A stretch of DNA of 64,000 bases from Mesorhizobium sp. CU3 (GTDB lineage: Bacteria > Pseudomonadota > Alphaproteobacteria > Rhizobiales > Rhizobiaceae), in NCBI RefSeq assembly GCF_006442965.1, contig NZ_VFWX01000003.1, forward strand, positions 124,001-188,000, in the 5' to 3' direction. The translations under genes and the position numbers were made by a program. Positions 8,467 through 16,929 of this stretch are shown here, piece by piece (positions within the stretch are counted from its first letter, which is position 1; the number at the start of each line of letters is the position of its first letter). The notes below the pieces were generated by a model. The model saw only the letters and a list, made by a program, of their open reading frames with translations, was not told the DNA's origin and searched no databases.

Positions 8467-9534
8467 TTACTGCGGCAGCTTGTCGTCGACGCCCTTGACG
8501 TAGAAATTCATGCCAAGCAGCGTGCCGTCGTCGGCAACCTCGCCGTCCTTCAGCCAGGGCGAGCCGTCCTGCTTGGAGACCGGTCCGGTGAAGGGGTTCC
8601 AGCCGCCGGCGATCTTCTTCTCGGTGGCTTCCGCCATCGCCTTCACGTCGTCGGGCATGTTGGTGAAAGGCGCGAGCTTGACGGCGCCATCCTTGATGCC
8701 GAGCCACACATTGTCAGGCTTCCAGGTGCCGTCGAGCGCGGCCTGGACGCGGCTGATGTAATAGGGCCCCCACTCGTCGGTGAGCGAGGTGAGCTGCGCG
8801 TTCGGCGCGAACTTGATCATGTCCGACGACTGGCCGAAGCCGTGCAGCTTGCGCTCTTCGGCGACCTGCAGGGCGGCGGTGGAATCGGTGTGCTGGACGA
8901 TGATGTCGGCGCCCTGATCGAACAGCGCCTTGGCGGCGTCGGCTTCCTTGCCCGGATCGAACCAGGAGTTCACCCACACGATCTTGACCTTGAAGTCGGG
9001 ATTGACCGACTGCGCGCCGAGCATGAAGGAGTTGATGCCCATCACCACTTCCGGGATCGGGAAAGAAACGATGTAGCCGGCAAGGCCCTTCTTCGATTCC
9101 TTGGCCGCGATCTGGCCGAGCACGTAGCGGCCCTCATAGAAGCGGGCATTGTAGATGCCGAGATTGTCGCCGGTCTTGAAGCCGGTCGCGTGCTCGAACA
9201 TCACCTTGGGGAATTTCTTGGCGACCTTCACCTCGGCGTCCATGAAGCCGAAGGACGTGCCGAAGATGATCTTGCACTTCTCGCGCGCCAGGCGCTCGAA
9301 GGCACGGTCGGCGTCAGGGCCTTCCGACACGTTTTCGAGATAGGCGGTCTCGACCTTGTCGCCGAGCGCCTTCTCGACTTCGAGCCGGCCCTGGTCGTGC
9401 TGGTAGGAATAGCCGAAGTCGCCGATCGGACCCGTGTAGACCCAGCAGGCCTTTAGCTTGTCGGCCGCCTGGGCGGTTGCCGCCAGCGACAGGGCCGCGG
9501 CCGTGGTCATCAGCGCAATAAGCAGTTTTTTCAT
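8467..9534 (-). CDS. BMP-family ABC transporter substrate-binding protein (nucleoside/purine type)
   Basis: The 355-residue periplasmic protein has a Sec signal peptide (M-K-K-L-L-I-A-L then A-A-T-A-Q-A-A) without a lipobox cysteine, so it should be soluble. The mature protein opens C-W-V-Y-T-G-P-I-G-D-F-G-Y-S, typical of the BMP/PnrA-like family that binds nucleosides or related purines. It is the last gene of a four-gene minus-strand operon with two permeases and a double ATPase, and is followed by a terminator. The exact ligand cannot be read from the sequence. Confidence 0.9.
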   Translation of the reverse strand: MKKLLIALMTTAAALSLAATAQAADKLKACWVYTGPIGDFGYSYQHDQGRLEVEKALGDKVETAYLENVSEGPDADRAFERLAREKCKIIFGTSFGFMDAEVKVAKKFPKVMFEHATGFKTGDNLGIYNARFYEGRYVLGQIAAKESKKGLAGYIVSFPIPEVVMGINSFMLGAQSVNPDFKVKIVWVNSWFDPGKEADAAKALFDQGADIIVQHTDSTAALQVAEERKLHGFGQSSDMIKFAPNAQLTSLTDEWGPYYISRVQAALDGTWKPDNVWLGIKDGAVKLAPFTNMPDDVKAMAEATEKKIAGGWNPFTGPVSKQDGSPWLKDGEVADDGTLLGMNFYVKGVDDKLPQ

Positions 9535-9586
9535 TGTGTTACCTCTCTGAGTTTAAGCCTTGGAGCTTCCCGTCTTTTTCTTGTTG

Positions 9587-10507
9587 TCAACGATCCGGAA
9601 CGAATGGCTGCCCCAAGGAAGCCGGCGTGTTCATCATCGTCAGACGCTTGTTGCGCGAGATTAGAACGAGAACCACAACGGTTGCCAGATAGGGAAGCGA
9701 AGAAAGAAACTGCGAGGGCACCGGAATGCCAAAAGCCTGTGCATGAAGCTGGCCGATCCAGACCGCGCCGAAGATATAGGCGCCGGCCAGCACCCGCCAC
9801 GGACGCCAGGAGGCGAACACCACCAGCGCCAGCGCGATCCAGCCGCGGCCCGCACTCATGTTCTCCACCCATTGCGGCGTATAGACCAGCGACAGATGCC
9901 CGCCGGCGAGGCCGGCGCAGGCGCCGCCGAAGATCACGGCGAGATAGCGGTAGCGGATCACCTTGATGCCAAGAGCATGCGCCGATGTGTGGCTGTCTCC
10001 GATCGAGCGAAGCGTCAGGCCCGTGCGCGTCTTGAACAGGAACCACATCACCGCCGCGGTCAGCGCGATCGAGATGTAGAAGACCGGATCCTGGCCGAAG
10101 ATCAGCTTGCCGACCACAGGAATGTCGGTGAGGACCGGGATATCGAGATTGGGCAGCCTGACGCCAGGTTGGCCGACGAAGCTGGTGCCGATCATGCCGG
10201 AGAGGCCGAGGCCGAGCAGCGTCAGCGACAGACCCGTCGCCACCTGGTTGGTGGCTAAAGACAGTGTCATGACGGCGAAGAGCAGCGAGAACAGCGCCCC
10301 GACGACGATTGCCGCGAGCAGCCCGATCCAGGGCGATCCGGTAAGATAGCCGGCGCCGAAGCCGCCGACGGCGCCCATGATCATCATGCCCTCGACGCCG
10401 AGGTTGAGCACGCCGGAGCGCTCGACAACCAGCTCGCCGATCGCCGCGATCAGAAGCGGCGTCGCTGCGGTCGCGATGGTCAAAAGGATGTTGATGGTGA
10501 TGTCCAT
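9587..10507 (-). CDS. ABC transporter permease, BMP/nucleoside type (second permease)
   Basis: The 306-residue inner-membrane permease has about nine hydrophobic segments and the motif G-V-L-N-L-G-V-E-G-M-M near residue 33, characteristic of the BPD_transp_2 (RbsC/NupC-like) family. AGGAGG stands 7 nt before the ATG, and the start overlaps the upstream permease stop by one base (TGATG), so the two are translationally coupled. The same frame is open far upstream, inside the neighbour in another phase; that extension is not coding. It probably pairs with the other permease as a heterodimer. Confidence 0.9.
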   Translation of the reverse strand: MDITINILLTIATAATPLLIAAIGELVVERSGVLNLGVEGMMIMGAVGGFGAGYLTGSPWIGLLAAIVVGALFSLLFAVMTLSLATNQVATGLSLTLLGLGLSGMIGTSFVGQPGVRLPNLDIPVLTDIPVVGKLIFGQDPVFYISIALTAAVMWFLFKTRTGLTLRSIGDSHTSAHALGIKVIRYRYLAVIFGGACAGLAGGHLSLVYTPQWVENMSAGRGWIALALVVFASWRPWRVLAGAYIFGAVWIGQLHAQAFGIPVPSQFLSSLPYLATVVVLVLISRNKRLTMMNTPASLGQPFVPDR

Positions 10508-11637
10508 CAGCGAGCCTCCTCGAGCTTGGGCGCCGCGTCGAGCTTGGCCGCGCCGTTCGGTTTCGTCAGCGCCAGGCCGATCAAGCGGATGCGGTAGTGG
10601 ATGAGCGTGTCGCAGCCGAGCACGAAGAACAAGAGCATGCCCTGGAAGACGCGCGCCACTTTGTCGGAGATGCCGAGCGCGCTCTGCACCGCTTCGCCGC
10701 CGAGATAGGTCAGCGCCAGCACCAACCCCGCCGCGACGATGCCGAGCGGATTGAGGCGGCCGAGGAAGGCGACGATGATGGCGGTGAAGCCGTAGCCGGG
10801 CGAAATCACCGGCTGAAGCTGACCGATGGCGCCGGAGACTTCCGAGATGCCCGCCAAACCGGCCAGCGCGCCGGACAGCAGGAAGCAGAAGAACACCATC
10901 TTGTTGAAGCCAAAGCCGGCGAAGCGCCCTGCCCTTGGGCTTGAGCCCAGCACGCGCACCTCGAACCCCTTCAGCATGCGGCTCATCATCAGCCAGATCG
11001 CCACCGCGGCGACGAGCGCAAAGACGAAGCCCCAATTGGCGCGGCCGTCATCGGGCATCAGCTGAGGCAGCACGGCCCAGTCGCCGAACTGGATGGTCTG
11101 CGGGAAACCGTGGCCTTGCGGATCGCGCCAGGGTCCGCGCACCATCCAGTCCAGGAAGAGCTGCGCGACATAGACCAGCATCAGGCTGGTCAGGATCTCG
11201 TTGGTGCTGAAGCGGGTCTTGAGCAGTGCCGGGATGGATGCGTAGAGCGCGCCGCCCAGCATGCCGAGCAAAAGCATCAGCGGCAACACCAGCGGCCCCT
11301 CGAAGCCAGGGAACATCACCGGAATGATCGAGCCGAAGATGGCGCCGAAAACGAACTGGCCCTCGGCGCCGATGTTCCAGATATTGGCCTTGTAGCAGAC
11401 CGACAGGCCGACGGCGATCAGGATGAGCGGAGCCGCCTTGATCGCCAGTTCATGCAACTGCCAGAGCTGGCTGATCGGCTCGACGAAGTAGATTTCGAAG
11501 GCGCTGAACGGATTGACGCCGAGCAAGGCGAACATGATGCCGCCGGCAACGATAGTCAGCGCGAAGGCGATGAAGGGCGACAGCACCGAAAACAGCGCCG
11601 AGCGCTGCGGGCGTTTGACCAGTTCGATGCGCATCAT
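10507..11637 (-). CDS. ABC transporter permease, BMP/nucleoside type (first permease)
   Basis: The 376-residue inner-membrane permease belongs to the BPD_transp_2 family and has ten or so hydrophobic stretches. N-I-G-A-E-G-Q-F-V-F near residue 93 is the family signature seen in YufP/NupP-like proteins. The start (ATGATG at 11637/11634) overlaps the ATPase stop by 4 nt, and GGAGG lies immediately before. It forms the membrane pore with the product of the next gene. Confidence 0.9.
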   Translation of the reverse strand: MMRIELVKRPQRSALFSVLSPFIAFALTIVAGGIMFALLGVNPFSAFEIYFVEPISQLWQLHELAIKAAPLILIAVGLSVCYKANIWNIGAEGQFVFGAIFGSIIPVMFPGFEGPLVLPLMLLLGMLGGALYASIPALLKTRFSTNEILTSLMLVYVAQLFLDWMVRGPWRDPQGHGFPQTIQFGDWAVLPQLMPDDGRANWGFVFALVAAVAIWLMMSRMLKGFEVRVLGSSPRAGRFAGFGFNKMVFFCFLLSGALAGLAGISEVSGAIGQLQPVISPGYGFTAIIVAFLGRLNPLGIVAAGLVLALTYLGGEAVQSALGISDKVARVFQGMLLFFVLGCDTLIHYRIRLIGLALTKPNGAAKLDAAPKLEEAR

Positions 11638-13196
11638 GCCACCTCCATTCTGTGTTCGGCGTGGCCGGGCTCGGCGCCGCCCATCAGCAGGCCGATCTTT
11701 TCGAACGTCGCCTCGGCGATCGGCAGCGGCTGGGACAACTCACCATTGTGCATGACCGCGATCGCGTCGGAGAGCTCGAACAATTCGTCGAGATCCTGGC
11801 TGATGACCAGCACCGCCGAGCCGCTGCGCGCCAGCTCGATCAGCGCCTGGCGGATATGCGCGGCCGCGCCAGCATCGACGCCCCAGGTCGGCTGGTTGAC
11901 GACCATGACGCTCGGCCTGCGGTCGAGCTCGCGGCCGACGATGAATTTCTGCAGATTGCCGCCGGAAAGTGCGGCGGCCTCGGGATCGGGCGCGCTCTTG
12001 CGCACATCCATCGCGGTAATGATGCGCTGCGCGGCGCTATAGACGGAAGCGTTCTTGACCATGCCGCCTGAGACGAAAGCCTTGCCGTCGGTGGCGTGGC
12101 GCGACAGCAAAAGGTTTTCCGAAAGCTTCATGCGCGGCGCCGCGCCATGGCCGAGGCGTTCCTCCGGCACGAAGGCGGCGCCCATCAGCCGCCGTCCGGT
12201 GATCGAGAGCGCACCGGCGTCCTTGCCGCGGATGCGGACCGAGCCGGCATCCTGCTGCAGCACTTCGCCGGAAACGGATTCGAAGAACTCGCCCTGGCCA
12301 TTGCCGGCGACGCCGGCGATGCCGATCACTTCGCCGGCGCGCACGGCGAGGCTGATGTTCTTGAGCGGAATGGCGAAGGGGGTTGCCGGCTTGCGGGTCA
12401 GCCCGCGGATCTCGAGCAGCGCCGGCGCGGTCTCGATGCCTTCGGCCGGTGCACGCACCACGGCTTTGACCTCATTGCCGACCATCATGCGGGCGAGCGA
12501 GGCCGCCGTCTCCTGGCGCGGGTTGCAATGGCCGACCACCTTGCCGTGACGCAGCACCGTGGCGCGGTCGCAGATGCGTTTGACCTCTTCCAGCCGGTGC
12601 GAGATGTAGAGGATCGACTTGCCTTCCGCGCGCAGCCGCTCCAGCGTCTCGAACAGCTTGTCGGCTTCCTGCGGCGTCAGCACAGAAGTCGGCTCGTCGA
12701 GGATGATGAGCTGTGGCGTCTGCAACAGGCAGCGGATGATCTCGATGCGCTGGCGCTCGCCGACCGACAGGTCGCCGACCAGAGATTCCGGATCGAGCGG
12801 CAGGCCGTAGCTATAGGAAAGCGCCCTCGCCTTCGCCGCGATCGTGCCGATCGGCGAGCCGTCATTCAACGACAGCGCGATGTTCTCGGCTGCGGTGAGC
12901 GCCTCGAACAGCGAGAAATGCTGGAACACCATGCCGATGCCGAGCTTCTTCGCCACGCCCGGGCTGGTGATCTTGACCGGCTTGCCGTCCCAGAAAATCT
13001 CGCCCGAGTTCGGCTCCAGCGACCCGAACAGCATCTTGACCAGCGTCGACTTGCCGGCGCCGTTCTCACCGAGCAACGCGTGGATCTCGCCCTTGGCGAT
13101 GTTGAGATCGACATGGTTGCACGCCGTCAGCGTGCCAAAAATCTTGGTAAGGCCGCGAACCTCCAGCAGGTTCGCCCCGTCATGATTTGCACTCAC
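11634..13196 (-). CDS. ABC transporter double ATPase, BMP/nucleoside type
   Basis: The 520-residue protein has two fused nucleotide-binding domains as in RbsA/NupO. Domain 1 has Walker A G-E-N-G-A-G-K-S-T, signature L-S-V-G-E-R-Q and Walker B L-I-I-L-D-E-P. Domain 2 has a degenerate Walker A (G-V-A-G-N-G-Q-G-E) and an N-Q-P in place of the D-E-P, usual for this family, so only the first site is likely fully catalytic. I place the start at the GTG (13196) because GGGAGG stands 5 nt before it; an ATG at 13208 has no good ribosome site. First gene of the operon. Confidence 0.9.
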   Translation of the reverse strand: MSANHDGANLLEVRGLTKIFGTLTACNHVDLNIAKGEIHALLGENGAGKSTLVKMLFGSLEPNSGEIFWDGKPVKITSPGVAKKLGIGMVFQHFSLFEALTAAENIALSLNDGSPIGTIAAKARALSYSYGLPLDPESLVGDLSVGERQRIEIIRCLLQTPQLIILDEPTSVLTPQEADKLFETLERLRAEGKSILYISHRLEEVKRICDRATVLRHGKVVGHCNPRQETAASLARMMVGNEVKAVVRAPAEGIETAPALLEIRGLTRKPATPFAIPLKNISLAVRAGEVIGIAGVAGNGQGEFFESVSGEVLQQDAGSVRIRGKDAGALSITGRRLMGAAFVPEERLGHGAAPRMKLSENLLLSRHATDGKAFVSGGMVKNASVYSAAQRIITAMDVRKSAPDPEAAALSGGNLQKFIVGRELDRRPSVMVVNQPTWGVDAGAAAHIRQALIELARSGSAVLVISQDLDELFELSDAIAVMHNGELSQPLPIAEATFEKIGLLMGGAEPGHAEHRMEVA

Positions 13197-13376
13197 AGTG
13201 CCTCCCATCCGGCTTACCGGATATGTTCTGTGTTCCCGAAAGCATGGTATGCGCGGCCGGCTCCCATCGGAAAGCAGCACCCAACTTGAAAGAGCTTCAA
13301 GAATTTCAGCGGAAACTCAAGGGCTAAGATAGGCCCGTCGAGAACATCGGCAAATCGACGGTGCTTTTCAGGTGAG

Positions 13377-13394
13377 CCGTGCCCGAAGGCACGG
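13377..13394. other. UUCG-type hairpin in the leader of the ABC operon
   Basis: On the minus strand CCGTGCC-TTCG-GGCACGG forms a 7-bp stem with the very stable UUCG tetraloop. It lies 41-58 bp after the quinone oxidoreductase stop and about 180 bp before the ABC operon start. No T-tract follows, so it may be a weak terminator, an RNA stabiliser or a leader element. Confidence 0.45.
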
Positions 13395-13433
13395 CAAGTC
13401 GCTGAAAAACAAGGCAGCCGGCTTATAGAATGC

Positions 13434-14411
13434 TCATGGAATAAGGACAGTCGTTCCTGTCGTCTTGCGCGCCTCGAGATCGGCTTGCGCCTTCGCCGCG
13501 TCCTTCAGCGCATAGCGCTGGTTGATCTTGATCTCGACCGCGCCGCTCAGGACCACGTCGAAGAGCGCATTCGCAGATGCCACCATGTCCTCGCGCCTGG
13601 CGTTGTAGACGAAGAGCGTCGGTCGCGTCGCGTAGAGCGATCCTTTCTGCGCCAGGATCGACATCGAGAAAGGCGGGATGGGCCCGGAAGACTGGCCGAA
13701 GCTGGCGAACAGGCCGAGCGGCCGCAGGCAGTCGAGCGAGGCGGGAAACGTATCGGCGCCGACGGAATCGTAGACGACATCGCATTTCCTGCCGCCGGTA
13801 AGCGCTGCGACTGCCGCGACGAAATCCTGTTCCTTGTAGTTGATGACATGGTCGAAGCCATGCGCCCTGGCGAGCTCGATCTTGTCGTTGGAGCTCGCGG
13901 TGCCGATCACCGTGGCGCCGAGATGCTTGGCCCATTGGCCAAGGATGAGGCCGACGCCGCCGGCCGCCGCATGATAGAGGATCGTGTCGCCTGCTTTCAC
14001 CGGATAGGTGCGGCGCAACAGATATTCGGCTGTCATGCCTTTCAGCATCATCGCCGCCGCCTGTTCGTCGCCGATACCGTCCGGCAGCTTGACCACGCGG
14101 TCGGCGGCGATGACCCGCTGCTCGGCATAGGCGCCGACATTGACCGCATAGGCGATACGATCGCCGGGCTTCAGCCAGTCGACACCGGAGCCGAGCGCCA
14201 GCACGACACCGGCCGCCTCGCCGCCCGGGATCAGCGGGAAGCCGCCGGGCGGCGGATAAAGCCCGGTGCGGTGATAGACGTCGATGAAGTTGAGGCCGAT
14301 CGCCGTGTGCCGGATCAGGATCTGGCCGGCGCCGGGCTGTCCGGGATCGGCGTCCTCATAGGTCAGGACTTCGGGGCCGCCATGGGCGTGGATACGGATT
14401 GCCTTGGACAT
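13434..14411 (-). CDS. Zinc-independent NADPH:quinone oxidoreductase (QOR family)
   Basis: The 325-residue protein belongs to the medium-chain dehydrogenase/reductase superfamily. The A-A-A-G-G-V-G motif near residue 150 is the NADPH-binding signature of quinone oxidoreductase, and N-F-I-D-V-Y-H-R-T-G-L near residue 41 is typical of QOR. The catalytic zinc ligands of alcohol dehydrogenases are absent. It reduces quinones with one electron, probably in oxidative stress defence. It stands alone in its transcription unit. Confidence 0.9.
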   Translation of the reverse strand: MSKAIRIHAHGGPEVLTYEDADPGQPGAGQILIRHTAIGLNFIDVYHRTGLYPPPGGFPLIPGGEAAGVVLALGSGVDWLKPGDRIAYAVNVGAYAEQRVIAADRVVKLPDGIGDEQAAAMMLKGMTAEYLLRRTYPVKAGDTILYHAAAGGVGLILGQWAKHLGATVIGTASSNDKIELARAHGFDHVINYKEQDFVAAVAALTGGRKCDVVYDSVGADTFPASLDCLRPLGLFASFGQSSGPIPPFSMSILAQKGSLYATRPTLFVYNARREDMVASANALFDVVLSGAVEIKINQRYALKDAAKAQADLEARKTTGTTVLIP

Positions 14412-14443
14412 CGCTCAACTCTTTCGGGGACAGTGATGGGGCG

Positions 14444-14485
14444 CAGAGCATGATCCCGAAAAACGGGTCGGAAAAGATGCTGCTG
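14444..14485. repeat. RIME-like palindromic intergenic repeat
   Basis: AGAGCATGATCCCGAAAA followed by a GGGTCGGAAAAGATGCTG arm gives an imperfect inverted repeat. The GAGCATGATC core recurs at 22203 and 37785 in this window. It lies between two minus-strand genes. Confidence 0.6.
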
Positions 14486-14500
14486 CACAAAAGGGCTGGG

Positions 14501-15319
14501 TCAGGACTTCTTGGCGCCGAGCTTGGGAAACATCTGCATGACGCCGCCGATGCAGGCGAGGTAGAGACCGGCGATGGTGATCCCTATCTTGGTGAAGTCG
14601 CTGACCTGTTCGCCCAGAACGCCGATCTTGTCATAGAAGGCCGCGAGCGCCGCCTGCGCCAGCGCCAGCGCGCCGAAGGCGCACCAGAGCAGCGTCATAC
14701 CGAGATTGATCGGCCTCAGCCGCACCACTCGCACCGGATGGATGAAATTGATTGGCAGGAAGGTGAGGATGCCGGCGACCACGACCACGGCGAAAGACAC
14801 CCACTGCCCCGGCTCGATGACAAACAGTGTGAACACCACCATGTTCCAGACCACGGGGAACCCCTTGAAGAAATTCTCCTTCGTCTTCATGCCGGTGTCG
14901 GCATAGTAGATCGCGCTGGAGACGACGATGATCGCCGCCGACAGGAAGGACAGGTTCTCGCCCATGAAGCCGCGCTGATAGAGCGCGAAGGCCGGGATCA
15001 GCACATAGGTGACATAGTCGATGATGTTGTCGAGGAGCTCGCCCGACCATGTCGGCAGGATTTCCTTGACCTCGAGCTTGCGGGCGATCGGACCGTCGAT
15101 GCCGTCGACGAAGAGCGCCAGGCCAAGCCACCAGAACATCGCCGTCCAGCGCTCCTCGCTTGCCGCGACAAGCGACAGAAAAGCGAGAAACGAGCCCGAT
15201 GCGGTGAGCAGGTGAACGGAAAAAGCGCGGGCCTGCGGCCACGTCACCTTCTTCTTCGGCAACGGAAGCCGCTCCGCGATCTTCTTGGCCGCTTTTCGGG
15301 CCGCTGTGTTCTTGCTCAC
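14501..15319 (-). CDS. pcs: Phosphatidylcholine synthase (CDP-choline + diacylglycerol type)
   Basis: This 272-residue inner-membrane enzyme condenses choline with CDP-diacylglycerol to make phosphatidylcholine, the one-step route of rhizobia and other host-associated bacteria. The CDP-alcohol phosphotransferase motif is visible as D-G-I-D-G-P-I-A-R, then G-E-L-L-D-N-I-I-D around residues 74-105. The N-terminus is Lys/Arg-rich and cytoplasmic; about eight hydrophobic segments follow. The ATG overlaps the stop of the upstream DUF1326 gene by 4 nt, so the two are co-translated. Confidence 0.92.
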   Translation of the reverse strand: MSKNTAARKAAKKIAERLPLPKKKVTWPQARAFSVHLLTASGSFLAFLSLVAASEERWTAMFWWLGLALFVDGIDGPIARKLEVKEILPTWSGELLDNIIDYVTYVLIPAFALYQRGFMGENLSFLSAAIIVVSSAIYYADTGMKTKENFFKGFPVVWNMVVFTLFVIEPGQWVSFAVVVVAGILTFLPINFIHPVRVVRLRPINLGMTLLWCAFGALALAQAALAAFYDKIGVLGEQVSDFTKIGITIAGLYLACIGGVMQMFPKLGAKKS

Positions 15320-15930
15320 GGTCCCCGCCAGTCCAGCTTGCAGATCTCGGCCGAGCGGCCGGCGAAATTCCAGTTGCGGCCGAAGGCCCGCATCTTGCTC
15401 TTGTCGGACTTCGCCACGATGATTTCAGGCGCGATCCAGTATTCGGAATTGGTGATCACCGTATCCTTGTCTCGGTCCTTGCCCGGTATGGGCGTCACCG
15501 CGCCGTCGATGATTTTCGGGATCTGGAAGATGCGTGTCTTGTCGCGCGTCTCATAGGTGATCGGCACCTGCTCGACGCCGAGGAACTTTCCGACCAGGAT
15601 CGACAAAAGCGCGGTCGTGCCGCCGGCCTTGCCGGTGAAGATCTTGGTCAGCGCTTTCACTGCATAGACCGACGCGCGCTTGTCGATGAACAGGCCCGCG
15701 CTCCAATTGCCGCGGCTCATATAGCCCGGGATTTCCATGACCAGGCCTAGATTGAGGCCGGAGAGGTCGACCTCGCCGAAATGGCCGGCATCGATGCGGA
15801 AACCCGCCCAGGTCTGGCAGTAGCCCTCGGTCGGCGGATGGCTGCCGAGCGACAGCACGCAAGGGCAGAAAACCGTGCAATTGCAGGAGAGTACCAGCTC
15901 TCCTTTCATCGCCCAGCTTTGTTCGGTCAT
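15316..15930 (-). CDS. DUF1326 protein with N-terminal cysteine cluster
   Basis: The 204-residue protein has no signal peptide. Near the N-terminus S-C-N-C-T-V-F-C-P-C gives four closely spaced cysteines that could bind a metal. The remainder matches my memory of DUF1326, usually found next to DUF2182 membrane proteins, as here (13 bp away). Its role is unknown. Overlap with pcs links it to membrane lipid or envelope metabolism only by context. Confidence 0.8.
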   Translation of the reverse strand: MTEQSWAMKGELVLSCNCTVFCPCVLSLGSHPPTEGYCQTWAGFRIDAGHFGEVDLSGLNLGLVMEIPGYMSRGNWSAGLFIDKRASVYAVKALTKIFTGKAGGTTALLSILVGKFLGVEQVPITYETRDKTRIFQIPKIIDGAVTPIPGKDRDKDTVITNSEYWIAPEIIVAKSDKSKMRAFGRNWNFAGRSAEICKLDWRGP

Positions 15931-15943
15931 CCGATTTTCCCCC

Positions 15944-16837
15944 TCACGCAGAACCTAATAGCAGGGCGGCTGCCCACACAAGCAGTATCGCACCGGCCAC
16001 CCGGCTGGCCACCCTGCCCGCAGTCTGTTTTTCGATCAGGGTGAAGACGCCGATCAGCGCCATCCAGAAGACGTTCATGGCCCCGACGGCAAACATCACC
16101 AGCATCAGCGCCCAGCAGCAGCCGAGGCACCAGGCGCCCTGCTCGGTCCCCAGGCGGAAGATGCGCCACGGTTTGGTGCTCCAATTGGCGAACAGGATCG
16201 AGAACGGGTTCCTGCATTTCTCCAGACAGGCCTGCTTCAAGCCGCTGAACTGATAGAGGCCGGCGACGAGCAAGGCGACGCCGCCGGCCAGCCCGACGAC
16301 CGGATCGAGCATCTGCCCCGAGCCGGCAACGGCGTAGATCGCCAGCGTCAGCCCGGCGAACAGCGCCGAAGCGGCGAGCCATGTCGCAAGATATCCGGCG
16401 ACCAGCACCAGCGGATGGACCACCGGTTCTCCCTTGATCCTGGCCGTATCTGCAATCTCGCAATAGGTGCGGATCATCGGCGCCGCGGAAGGCAGCATCG
16501 CGGCAACCGCCATCAGGAACCACATCGCGACCAGCGCCAGCGCTTTCGCACCGACCGAGCCGGCAAGCGGCGCCGGCGCGAGGCACAGGCTGAAGAATTG
16601 CGAGAGAAAGCCCGGCAGAGGCAACTGCGGCAGGTATCGCAGCAGCCAGTCGCCCGCCGCGTATCCAGCAATACGGGTTTCGGCGCCGCGGATGGCCATT
16701 GCCAGGAGGATGAACCAGGACAGCGCGATGCCCGCTGCGATCGTCAGCGTCACCGTCAGCAGCGGGCTGCGCGCCACTTCCGCCGCCGCGCGGCCGGCGC
16801 GGTCGAGATGGCTGAAATCGTGCTGCTCGCCGGTCAT
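15944..16837 (-). CDS. DUF2182 membrane protein, probable metal-binding
   Basis: This is an inner-membrane protein of 297 residues (from the ATG at 16837; a TTG at 16873 would add 12). Family markers include L-P-S-A-A-P-M-I near the second transmembrane segment, Q-A-C-L-E-K-C-R-N-P, and C-L-G-C-C-W-A-L-M with M-N-V-F-W-M. Paired cysteines suggest a bound metal. It sits upstream of DUF1326 and pcs as the likely first gene of the operon. Biochemical role unknown. Confidence 0.8.
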   Translation of the reverse strand: MTGEQHDFSHLDRAGRAAAEVARSPLLTVTLTIAAGIALSWFILLAMAIRGAETRIAGYAAGDWLLRYLPQLPLPGFLSQFFSLCLAPAPLAGSVGAKALALVAMWFLMAVAAMLPSAAPMIRTYCEIADTARIKGEPVVHPLVLVAGYLATWLAASALFAGLTLAIYAVAGSGQMLDPVVGLAGGVALLVAGLYQFSGLKQACLEKCRNPFSILFANWSTKPWRIFRLGTEQGAWCLGCCWALMLVMFAVGAMNVFWMALIGVFTLIEKQTAGRVASRVAGAILLVWAAALLLGSA

Positions 16838-16929
16838 ACAAAATCGAATGGGCTGAATCGCCGCGTTGATCAAGCCGGCTGCTCCGACCTATCCTGCCAC
16901 AGGATCACCTCTAATCGCGGAAACCTGGC

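Noticed and set aside
13377..13394. Hairpin after the quinone oxidoreductase as intrinsic terminator
   Set aside because: Stable UUCG stem, but no T-tract follows, so I list it only as a hairpin.
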